A stretch of 64,000 nt of DNA from assembly GCA_020638555.1 (NCBI GenBank), contig JACKII010000003.1, forward strand, positions 124,001 through 188,000. Direction: 5' to 3'. Origin of the DNA: Alphaproteobacteria bacterium. GTDB lineage: Bacteria; Pseudomonadota; Alphaproteobacteria; Bin95. Made by a program: the position numbers and the translations under genes. Below, piece after piece: positions 1-7,453 of this stretch. The notes beneath the pieces were generated by a model. The model ran no database searches and was not told the DNA's origin. It saw nothing but the letters and a program-made list of their open reading frames with translations. Numbering within the stretch: the first letter of the stretch is position 1; every line of letters begins with the position of its first letter.

Positions 1-567
1 GAGCCTGGGCACCAGCACGCCCTGGATGGGGAACAGCGCCACCGCCGCCAGACCGAGCCAAGGGTCCTGCATCAGGATGAACACCAGCAGGGTCACCAGG
101 ATGCCGCCCTGGTAGAGCGGCAGCGCCAGCGCATCGCCGAAAAAGCCGCCCAGCGGCTCCACCTCCTGCGTCACCATGGGGATCAACTCGCCCTGGCTGA
201 CCCGGCGGAAGTGCGGCAGGGGAAAGCGCAGAATGCGCTCGTACAGGATATAGCGCAGCCGGCGCAGCATGCGCTCGCCCAACCGCCCTTTCATCACATT
301 GAGAACGTATTTGAAGCCGCCATTGATGAGGACAAGCAGGAGAAACAGGCCGCACAAAACGAACAGATACGGCAAGTGCTCGAACTCGTAGCCATAGAAT
401 TCCTTTGGAAAATCGGCGGGCCGCCCCTGAATGGCCCCGTTGACGATGCGCTTCGGCAACTCCGCCTGAAAGTAAATGAACGGAAATGCGGCAAATGTCA
501 GCACGATCAAAATGATCTGCTGGCGCTTACTGTAGGCAAAGATATAGCCGAACAGGGTTTGCTTCAT
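1..567 (-). CDS. ABC exporter, N-terminal transmembrane domain (partial)
   Basis: The gene enters from the left edge, so only the first 189 residues are visible. The ATG lies at the 567 end. Hydrophobic segments at about residues 17-33, 68-88 and 150-185, with a basic stretch between them (MKGRLGERMLRRLRY), match the membrane domain of an MsbA-type ABC exporter (type IV fold). The ATPase domain would lie outside the window. It is transcribed away from the glycosyltransferase run starting at 776, which suggests it exports or flips a glycan or glycolipid made by that locus; this is inference from position. It could equally be an unrelated multidrug-type exporter. Confidence 0.75.
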   Translation of the reverse strand, partial: MKQTLFGYIFAYSKRQQIILIVLTFAAFPFIYFQAELPKRIVNGAIQGRPADFPKEFYGYEFEHLPYLFVLCGLFLLLVLINGGFKYVLNVMKGRLGERMLRRLRYILYERILRFPLPHFRRVSQGELIPMVTQEVEPLGGFFGDALALPLYQGGILVTLLVFILMQDPWLGLAAVALFPIQGVLVPRL

Positions 568-775
568 CGGTAACTCTTGGCACAAAGGCGCGGCCGGGAG
601 CCAATCTCGAACTTACCCGAAATCCCCGCGACTAACAATCACTTGGCCGAACTCCGCCTTTAGCCCATGTTTAAGATGTGATGCGTGCGTGGTAGCGTGC
701 CGCTCGGTACGGAGTGAAGGGCTCGGAAGATTGCCCCCAAAGGGTCCGGCCGAAAGTTGCAAATGGGAGCGGTCA
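568..775. promoter_or_regulatory. divergent intergenic region, ABC exporter / glycosyltransferase run
   Basis: This 208-base gap separates two divergently transcribed genes and should hold both promoters. A purine-rich ribosome binding site (GGGAGCGG) precedes the ATG at 776. I cannot pick convincing -35/-10 pairs by eye. A GTG at 689 is in frame with the downstream gene, but the 29 extra residues do not look like the family's N-terminus. Confidence 0.3.
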
Positions 776-2011
776 ATGCGAGAAGCGCTGACTGGTGTGT
801 CGGGAAGCAGGCGGATCCTGATCTACAGCCATGACAGTTTCGGCCTCGGCCATCTGCGCCGTTGCCGCGAGATCGCCAATGCACTGGTGGAGACCTACGA
901 TCATCTGTCGGTGCTGATCCTTTCGGGCTCGCCGATCATCGGCAGTTTCGACTTCCGTCCGCGGGTCGATTTCGTGCGCATTCCGGGCATGATCAAGCTG
1001 TCGAACGGCGAGTACACCTCGCACGCGCTCGACATCGCCCCGGAAAAGACGCTGGAATTGCGGGCGGCGGTGATCGGCGAGACCGCGCGGATTTTCGATC
1101 CCGACGTGTTCCTGGTCGACAAGGAACCGCTGGGCCTGCGCGGCGAGGTGCGCGCCACCCTGGAAATGCTGCGCGAACACGGCACCCGCATCGTGCTGGG
1201 CCTGCGCGACGTGATGGACGATCCGGACGCGCTGGAGCCGGAATGGAAGCGCAAAAAGGCCCATTCCGCGCTGCGCGATCTCTATGACGACATCTGGGTT
1301 TATGGCCTGCCGCAAATCTGCGACCCGCTGGAAGGGGTCGACCTGCCGGATTCCGTGCGGCGCAAAATGGTCTATACCGGCTATCTGCGCCGGCGGGTGA
1401 GCCCGCGGCCCGATGCGGCGGTGAACCTGGTCGGCACCGAGCCCTATATCCTGGTGACGCCCGGCGGCGGCGGCGACGGCGATGCGCTGGTGGACTGGGT
1501 GGTCCGCGCTTACGAGCAGGACCCCGACCAGCCCTATCGCGCCCTGGTCGTGTTCGGCCCGTTCATGCAGGGCGAGCAGCAACAGGCCTTCCGCCAGCGC
1601 ATCGAGGCGCTGGCCAATGTCGAGGCGATCACCTTCTACAACCAGATGGAAACGCTGATCGCCGGCGCCACTGGCGTCATCGCCATGGGCGGCTACAACA
1701 CGTTCTGCGAGATCCTGTCGTTCGACAAGCCGGCCATCATCGTCCCCCGCACCCGGCCCCGCATGGAACAGTCGATCCGCGCCGCGCGGGCGCAGGAGCT
1801 GGGGCTGGTGCGCATGCTCGACCCGGACGACGGCCGCCCGGCGCGCGTCATGGCGACGGCGATCCGGCAATTGCCGCAGCAGGGCCGGCCGTCGGACGTG
1901 GTGGTGCCGGGCCTGCTGGACGGACTGGACAACGTCAATCGCCTGGTCGGTCGCGCATTGGACCAGGCGCGCCTGCCGCCGCTGCGCTTTGCCGAGGCGG
2001 GCGGTGACTGA
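776..2011 (+). CDS. predicted glycosyltransferase (COG4671-like)
   Basis: A 411-residue protein of the predicted glycosyltransferase family with a MurG-like GT-B arrangement. The N-terminal motif GLGHLRR (residues 23-29) is the glycine-rich acceptor-side loop. A second glycine-rich loop (TPGGGGDGD) lies near residue 228. GGYNTFCEIL at about 305-314 is typical of the nucleotide-sugar half of the GT28/COG4671 group. There is no signal peptide or membrane segment, so it is probably cytosolic or peripheral. I chose the ATG at 776 because it has a good ribosome binding site and places the first beta strand near the N-terminus; an in-frame GTG at 689 is less likely. A paralogous protein is encoded at 5005-6180 in the same run. 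Donor and acceptor sugars are unknown. Confidence 0.8.
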   Translation: MREALTGVSGSRRILIYSHDSFGLGHLRRCREIANALVETYDHLSVLILSGSPIIGSFDFRPRVDFVRIPGMIKLSNGEYTSHALDIAPEKTLELRAAVIGETARIFDPDVFLVDKEPLGLRGEVRATLEMLREHGTRIVLGLRDVMDDPDALEPEWKRKKAHSALRDLYDDIWVYGLPQICDPLEGVDLPDSVRRKMVYTGYLRRRVSPRPDAAVNLVGTEPYILVTPGGGGDGDALVDWVVRAYEQDPDQPYRALVVFGPFMQGEQQQAFRQRIEALANVEAITFYNQMETLIAGATGVIAMGGYNTFCEILSFDKPAIIVPRTRPRMEQSIRAARAQELGLVRMLDPDDGRPARVMATAIRQLPQQGRPSDVVVPGLLDGLDNVNRLVGRALDQARLPPLRFAEAGGD

Positions 2012-3287
2012 CCGCAACGGTTCCGCGCCCGGGCGGACGGCGGTTGCGGTCGTTCTGAAAGGCTATCCACGGCTCTCCGAGACCTTCATCGCCCAGGAAA
2101 TCCTGGCGTTGCAGCAGCGCGGGCTCTACCAGCACATCGTCTCGCTGCGCCATCCGACCGACCGGAAGCGTCACCCGATGCACGACGCGATCCGGGCGCC
2201 GGTGCTCTATCTGCCGGAATACCTGTATCAGGAGCCGCTCCGGGTGCTGCGGGCCTGGTGGCGGGTGCGGCGGCGGCCGGCCTATCGGGCGGTGCGGCGG
2301 CAATGGCTCCGCGACTGGCGGCGCGACCGCACGCCGAACCGCGGCCGACGGTTCGGCCAGGCGCTGGTGCTGGCTGCTGAACTTCCGGCGGACATCGGCC
2401 ATCTGCACGCGCATTTCCTGCACACCCCGGCCTCGGTGACGCGCTATGCGGCGGCGCTCAGCGGCCTCTCGTGGAGCGTCTCCGCCCATGCCAAGGACAT
2501 CTGGACCTCGCCCGAATGGGAAAAGCGCGAGAAGCTGGCGGATTGCGCCTGGGCGGTGACCTGCACCGCCTTCGGCGCCGCGCACCTCCAGGCGCTGGCA
2601 CCCGCGCCGGAACGGGTAGAGTTGCTGTATCACGGCCTGGACCTCGGCCGATTTCCGCCGCCGCTGGCCGAGCGCGGGGCACGTGACGGCAGCGATCCCG
2701 GCGCGCCGGCGCGGCTGCTCTCGGTCGGCCGGGCCGTGCCGAAAAAGGGCTATGACGACCTGCTCGACGCCCTCGCCCGCTTGCCGGCGGACCTGGCCTG
2801 GCATTTGACCCATATCGGCGGCGGCAAGCTTGCCAGGCCCCTGCAACAGCGGGCCGAGCGCCTGGGCATCGCCCACCGCATCACCTGGCAGGGTTCGCAG
2901 GCGCAGGAGGCGGTGGTCGCGGCCTATCGCGAGGCGGACCTGTTCGTGCTCGCCAGCAAGGTGGCGGATGACGGCGACCGCGACGGCCTGCCGAACGTGC
3001 TGATGGAGGCGCAGAGCCAGGGCCTGGCCTGCCTGGCAACGACGGCGGCGGGCATCCCGGAACTGATCCGCGACGGCGAGACCGGGCGTTTGGTGCCGCC
3101 GGGCGATCCGGCCGCGCTGGCCGACGCCCTGGCGGCACTGATCCGGGCGCCGCAGGAGCGCGCGCGCCTCGGCCTGGCCGGCGCGGCGGCGTTGCGCCAG
3201 CGGTTCTCGTGCGAGACCGGCGTGGACCGACTGGCGCGGCGCTTCGGCCTCGCCGCCGGTGCGCCGTCAGCGCGCGCCGCGGAATAA
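2004..3287 (+). CDS. glycosyltransferase family 4 protein
   Basis: A GT-B fold glycosyltransferase of about 427 residues. SAHAKDIW in the N-terminal half, LLSVGRAVPKKGYDDLL near residue 238 at the start of the second Rossmann domain, and LMEAQSQGLACLATTAAGIPE near 333 carrying the two glutamates of the retaining-GT EX7E motif all fit GT4. I prefer a GTG start at 2004, which overlaps the previous stop by eight bases and has a GAGG-like ribosome binding site; a TTG at 1989 is the alternative. Tight overlap with its neighbours points to one operon for a surface glycan or glycolipid. Confidence 0.85.
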   Translation: MTDRNGSAPGRTAVAVVLKGYPRLSETFIAQEILALQQRGLYQHIVSLRHPTDRKRHPMHDAIRAPVLYLPEYLYQEPLRVLRAWWRVRRRPAYRAVRRQWLRDWRRDRTPNRGRRFGQALVLAAELPADIGHLHAHFLHTPASVTRYAAALSGLSWSVSAHAKDIWTSPEWEKREKLADCAWAVTCTAFGAAHLQALAPAPERVELLYHGLDLGRFPPPLAERGARDGSDPGAPARLLSVGRAVPKKGYDDLLDALARLPADLAWHLTHIGGGKLARPLQQRAERLGIAHRITWQGSQAQEAVVAAYREADLFVLASKVADDGDRDGLPNVLMEAQSQGLACLATTAAGIPELIRDGETGRLVPPGDPAALADALAALIRAPQERARLGLAGAAALRQRFSCETGVDRLARRFGLAAGAPSARAAE

Positions 3288-3302
3288 GGGCGTCCTCCCC
3301 GC

Positions 3303-4430
3303 ATGCGCGTTGCCTTTTATGCGCCGCTGAAGCCGCCGGACCACCCCACCCCGTCCGGCGACCGCCGCATCGCCCGGCTGCTGCTGGAGGCGTTGCGGCT
3401 CGCCGGCCATGACGTGCATCTGGCATCCCGGCTGCGGTCGCGCGATGCGGTCGGCGACCGGCTGCGGCAGGCGCGGCTGGCCGACCTCGGCCAGCGCGTG
3501 GCAGCGCGGCTGCTGCGGCGGTATGCGGGCGCGGACGCCCGGCCCGACGCGTGGATCACCTATCACCTCTATTACAAGGCACCGGACTGGATCGGCCCGC
3601 ACGTGGCGGCGGCGCTGGGCATCCCCTATATCGCGATCGAGGCCAGCCATGCGCCGAAACGCGCCGGCGGCCCCTGGGATCTGAGCCATCGCGCCGTCGC
3701 GCATGCGGTGCGCCAGGCGGCCCGCATCGTCTGCCTGAACCCGAACGACCGCGCCTGCCTGGAGCCGCTCGCCCCCGGCCGCATCGCCCTGTTGCCACCG
3801 TTTCTCGACCCGACCCCGTACGCGCCGGCGGCAGGCGCCCGCGCGGCCCTGGCGGCGCGATACGGCCTGCCGATGGGGGAGCCCTGGCTGCTGGCCGTGG
3901 GCATGATGCGGCCCGGCGACAAGCTCGCCTCCTACCGCCAGCTGGCCGCGGCCCTGACGCGCCTCACCGACCGCCCCTGGCGCCTGCTGGTGGCGGGCGA
4001 CGGCCCGGCGGCGGCGGCGGTGCACGCCGCCTTCGCACCGCTGGCGGACCGTGTGCACTGGCTCGGCGCGCTGGACGAGGCGGCCCTCGCCCGCGTCTAT
4101 CCGGCCGCCGACCTGCTGGTCTGGCCCGCGGTGCGCGAGGCGTTCGGCATGGCCTTGCTGGAAGCGCAGGCCGGCGGGCTGCCCGTGGTGGCCGGCCGCA
4201 CCGACGGCGTGCCCGCGGTGGTCGCGGCCGACACGACCGGCCTGCTGCCGCCGCCGGACGACATCGCCGCCTTCGCCGCCGCCGTCGCCACCCTGCTCGA
4301 CGACCCCGCCCGGCGTGAGGCGATGGGACAGGCTGCGCGGGCGCGGGTTTTGCGGCATCATTCGCTCCAAACCGCAGCCATCGCACTCGACCGCATTCTG
4401 ACGGAGGCCCTATGCCACTCCTCAGCCTGA
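3303..4430 (+). CDS. glycosyltransferase family 4 protein
   Basis: A second GT4-type protein, 375 residues. The N-terminus (MRVAFYAPLKPPD) is the first strand of the acceptor domain. LAVGMMRPGDK (about 197) starts the donor domain and REAFGMALLEAQAGGLPVV (about 277) carries the EX7E glutamates. It begins 15 bases after the preceding GT4 gene, and its last 19 bases overlap the following phosphatase gene, so translation is probably coupled. The substrate is not predictable from sequence. Confidence 0.85.
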   Translation: MRVAFYAPLKPPDHPTPSGDRRIARLLLEALRLAGHDVHLASRLRSRDAVGDRLRQARLADLGQRVAARLLRRYAGADARPDAWITYHLYYKAPDWIGPHVAAALGIPYIAIEASHAPKRAGGPWDLSHRAVAHAVRQAARIVCLNPNDRACLEPLAPGRIALLPPFLDPTPYAPAAGARAALAARYGLPMGEPWLLAVGMMRPGDKLASYRQLAAALTRLTDRPWRLLVAGDGPAAAAVHAAFAPLADRVHWLGALDEAALARVYPAADLLVWPAVREAFGMALLEAQAGGLPVVAGRTDGVPAVVAADTTGLLPPPDDIAAFAAAVATLLDDPARREAMGQAARARVLRHHSLQTAAIALDRILTEALCHSSA

Positions 4431-5008
4431 TCCGGCACGCGCCCACCACCTGGAACGAGGCCGGACGCATCCAGGGCCAGACCGACACGCCGCTGAGCGA
4501 GGCCGGGCGCGCAGCCCTGCTGACCTGGGAGCCGCCGGCGCCGCTGCTGGCCGCCGACTGGTGGACCAGCCCCCTGCAACGCTGCCGCGACACCGCCCGG
4601 CACCTGGCCGGCCGCACCGTCGCCGTGGACGAGCGCTTGCAGGAAACGAACTGGGGCGACTGGCAGGGCAAGCGCCTCACCGACCTGCGCGAGAGCCTGG
4701 GCGAGGAAATGGCCGAAATGGAAGGCCGCGGCTGGGATTTCCAGCCGCCGGGCGGCGAAAGCCCGCGCCAGGTCTCGGCGCGGTTTCAGGACTTTGTGCG
4801 CGCGGTGGCGGAGCGCGACCGGCCGACCGTCGCCGTCACCCACCGGGGCGTGATCCGGGTCGCGATGGCGCTGGCGACCGGCTGGGATTTCCTCGGCAAG
4901 TCGCCGGTGAAACTGCGCCGCCCGGCCGCCCACGTGTTCTGGGTGACGGCCGAGGGCACGCTGGAATTGCGCGACGCCAATGTGCCGCTGGGCGAGCCGG
5001 TGCCATGA
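4412..5008 (+). CDS. histidine phosphatase family protein
   Basis: A phosphoglycerate-mutase-like phosphatase of 198 residues. The catalytic RH pair is at residues 8-9 (LIRHAPTTWNEAGR), followed by a typical GQTDTPLSEAGR segment. The second catalytic histidine is near residue 144 (VAVTHRGVIR), and the glutamate region is QETNWGDWQG. Family members act on small phosphate esters such as alpha-ribazole-phosphate, phosphosugars or phosphoglycerate. Its position inside a glycosyltransferase operon suggests a sugar-phosphate or phosphoglycan role; that is inference. It overlaps the genes on both sides. Confidence 0.85.
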   Translation: MPLLSLIRHAPTTWNEAGRIQGQTDTPLSEAGRAALLTWEPPAPLLAADWWTSPLQRCRDTARHLAGRTVAVDERLQETNWGDWQGKRLTDLRESLGEEMAEMEGRGWDFQPPGGESPRQVSARFQDFVRAVAERDRPTVAVTHRGVIRVAMALATGWDFLGKSPVKLRRPAAHVFWVTAEGTLELRDANVPLGEPVP

Positions 5009-6180
5009 GCGACACCATGGCAGAGCGCGCCGGGGACGCCCCGAAAATCCTGTTCTGGGTCCAGCACCTGCTGGGCATCGGCCATCTGAAGCGCACGGCG
5101 ACGCTGGCCCGCGCCCTGGCCCGGTCCGGGTTCGCTGTCACCGTGGTCTCCGGCGGTTTCCCGGTGCCGGGGCTGCGGCTCGACGGTGCCGGGTTCATGC
5201 AATTGCCGCCGGTGCGCGCGGTGGATGTGTATTTCAAGGACCTGCGCACCGAAGGCGACCGGCCCATCGACGACGCCTGGCGCGAGACGCGCCGCACCGC
5301 GCTGATGGCCGCCGCCGAGACGATCCGGCCCGACATCGTGCTGACCGAACTGTTTCCGTTCGGCCGCCGGCAACTGGCGTTCGAACTGGAGCCGTTCCTG
5401 ACCGAAATGCGTGCCAGGGGCGTGCTGGTCGCCTGCTCCGTTCGCGATATCCTGGTGGAGCCGCCCAAACCCGAACGCCTGCTGGAAATGCTGGAGCGGA
5501 CCGAGCGGCTGTTCGACCTGGTGCTGGTCCACGGCGACCCGGATCTGGTGCCGTTCGAAGAGACCTTTCCGCACAAGGAGCGCATCGGCGACCGCCTCGC
5601 CTATACCGGCTATGTGGTGGAAGAGCCGATCGCGGCGGCGGGCCGGGATGGCGAGGGCGAGGTCATCGTCTCCGCCGGCGGCGGTGCCGTCAGCGAACCG
5701 CTGCTGCGCGCGGCCCTGGCCGCGAAGCCGCTCAGCCGGGCGCGCGACCTGCCCTGGCGGCTGCTCTGCGGCGCCGGGATCGGCGAGGCGGCGGTGCGGG
5801 ACCTGCAACGGCTGGCCGACGCGGACACGGTGGTCGAACCGGCCCGGCCGGACTTTCCCGGCCTGCTCGCCCGCGGGCGGCTGTCTGTGAGCCAGGCCGG
5901 CTACAACACCATCATGGACGTGCTGGCGGCGGGCATTCCCGGCGTCGTCGTCCCCTATGCGGGCGGGCTGGAGAGCGAGCAGACGCTGCGGGCGCGGCGG
6001 CTGGCGGAGCGCGGCGTGCTGCATGTGGTGAACGAGGCGGACCTGACGCCGGAGCGCCTGGCCGCCGGCATCGACCGGGCGCTGGCGGCCCCGCCCGGCT
6101 CGCTCGACCGGCTGGCCACCGACGGGTCTGCCGAGACCGTGCGCCTGTTGCGGGCGGCGCTGGCCCGGCGGCGCGCGTGA
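5005..6180 (+). CDS. predicted glycosyltransferase (COG4671-like), second copy
   Basis: A 391-residue paralogue of the protein encoded at 776-2011. The motif GIGHLKR is at 24-30, a glycine-rich loop (VSAGGGAVSE) follows mid-protein, and SQAGYNTIMDVLAAG lies near 296, the donor-site loop of the GT28-like half. The start overlaps the phosphatase stop as ATGA. The two COG4671-like proteins differ enough to have distinct specificities. A role in adding successive sugars to the same product is inferred from the operon, not shown. Confidence 0.8.
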   Translation: MSDTMAERAGDAPKILFWVQHLLGIGHLKRTATLARALARSGFAVTVVSGGFPVPGLRLDGAGFMQLPPVRAVDVYFKDLRTEGDRPIDDAWRETRRTALMAAAETIRPDIVLTELFPFGRRQLAFELEPFLTEMRARGVLVACSVRDILVEPPKPERLLEMLERTERLFDLVLVHGDPDLVPFEETFPHKERIGDRLAYTGYVVEEPIAAAGRDGEGEVIVSAGGGAVSEPLLRAALAAKPLSRARDLPWRLLCGAGIGEAAVRDLQRLADADTVVEPARPDFPGLLARGRLSVSQAGYNTIMDVLAAGIPGVVVPYAGGLESEQTLRARRLAERGVLHVVNEADLTPERLAAGIDRALAAPPGSLDRLATDGSAETVRLLRAALARRRA

Positions 6181-6944
6181 GCGCGTTCGCGCCGCTGCTG
6201 GCCGAACTCGACGCCTGGAGCGAGGCCGGGCGGGTGGCGCAATTCTGGTGGCGCGACGACGACGCCGCCGACGCCGCTCCGGCCCTGGCAACCATGCTGG
6301 CGCTGCGGCGCGCGGCGGAGGTGCCGTTGGCGCTGGCGGCGATCCCGCTGGCGGCGACGGACGCGCTGGCGGACGCTGTGGCGGCGGAGTCGGGCGTTCA
6401 GGTCTGGCAGCACGGCATCCGCCACGCCAACCGCGCCGCACCGCCGGCGAAAAAGCAGGAACTGGTGAGCGCGGCGCCGGATATCCGCGCCGGCCTGGAG
6501 GAAGGCCGGCGGCAACTGGCGCGGCGGTTCGGCGCTCGGGCGCGGCCGGTGCTGGTGCCGCCCTGGAACCGCATCGCGCCGGACCTGCTGCCGCTGCTGC
6601 CCGGCCTGGGGTTTTGCGGCCTTTCCACCTTCAAGCCGCGCTCGAAGCCCTTTGCCGCGCCGGGGCTCGGCCGGATCAACACGCATGTGGACCTACTGGA
6701 TTGGCGGGCGGGGGCAAGTTTCCGCGGCGCCGAGGCCTGCGTCCGCGACCTGACCGCCCATCTGTCCGCCAAGCGCAACGGCCGGGCCGACGCCGACGAA
6801 CCGACGGGCGTGCTCGGCCATCATCGGGTGATGCAGGCCGACGCCTGGGCCTTTCTTGGCGCGCTGTTCGCCGCTACAACAGAAAAATCGTGCTGCGTCT
6901 GGACGCTGCCCGCCTTCCCTGACCCGGCGTCGGAGCCCGAATGA
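6177..6944 (+). CDS. polysaccharide deacetylase-like protein
   Basis: About 255 residues, starting with GTG in a GTGA overlap with the previous stop. It resembles the NodB/polysaccharide deacetylase fold: an aspartate cluster (WWRDDDA, residues 24-30) sits where the catalytic Asp motif belongs, a metal-site-like QHGIRHAN follows at 78-85, and VLVPPWNRI near 125 matches the conserved proline/tryptophan groove strand. No signal peptide is visible, so it may act on a cytoplasmic glycan or glycolipid intermediate. The motifs are variant forms and activity is not certain. Confidence 0.7.
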   Translation: MSAFAPLLAELDAWSEAGRVAQFWWRDDDAADAAPALATMLALRRAAEVPLALAAIPLAATDALADAVAAESGVQVWQHGIRHANRAAPPAKKQELVSAAPDIRAGLEEGRRQLARRFGARARPVLVPPWNRIAPDLLPLLPGLGFCGLSTFKPRSKPFAAPGLGRINTHVDLLDWRAGASFRGAEACVRDLTAHLSAKRNGRADADEPTGVLGHHRVMQADAWAFLGALFAATTEKSCCVWTLPAFPDPASEPE

Positions 6945-7453
6945 CCACCGCAGAGGCCCGTTTTCACTATCCGCTCGGCAATCTGGTGCCAGACTATCTG
7001 CGCGCCGGCGCCGGCTTCGGCCTGTCCATGGTGCCGCTGCCGGCGGCTTTGGGCGCGCATCCCCTGGTGCTGTTGATCGTCCTGGGGTTTGCCGGCCTGT
7101 TCGGCTCGTTCGGCGTGACGACCTTCATGCGCCAGAAATCGACGGTCATCGCCTCCGACGCGGGAATCCGGATCGAAGGCTTACGCAGCAAGGCGATTCG
7201 CTGGGAGGACGTGCAGGGGGTCGACCTGCGCTATTTTTCCACCCGCAAGGAAAAAGACAAGGGCTGGCTGCAACTGAAAGTGATCGGACCAAACGGAACC
7301 GTTAAGGTGGACTCGAACCTGGACGATTTCGACGGCCTGCTGCGTTGGGTGGTGACCGCTATCACTCGACACGATTTGTCGGTTACGCTTATTGGACGAG
7401 AAAACTTTGCATCCAAGGGCCAACCATTGCCCACCAGGGAGGATACCGCGTGA
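6941..7453 (+). CDS. small membrane protein with PH-like C-terminal domain
   Basis: A 170-residue protein I do not recognise by name. Two hydrophobic segments (about residues 22-36 and 42-62) are followed by a soluble region of alternating strands ending in an amphipathic helix (FDGLLRWVVTAI), the pattern of bacterial PH-like membrane proteins. The start overlaps the deacetylase-like stop (ATGA), and the stop overlaps the ABC ATPase start. It could belong to either the glycan locus or the transporter operon. No catalytic residues are apparent. Confidence 0.7.
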   Translation: MTTAEARFHYPLGNLVPDYLRAGAGFGLSMVPLPAALGAHPLVLLIVLGFAGLFGSFGVTTFMRQKSTVIASDAGIRIEGLRSKAIRWEDVQGVDLRYFSTRKEKDKGWLQLKVIGPNGTVKVDSNLDDFDGLLRWVVTAITRHDLSVTLIGRENFASKGQPLPTREDTA

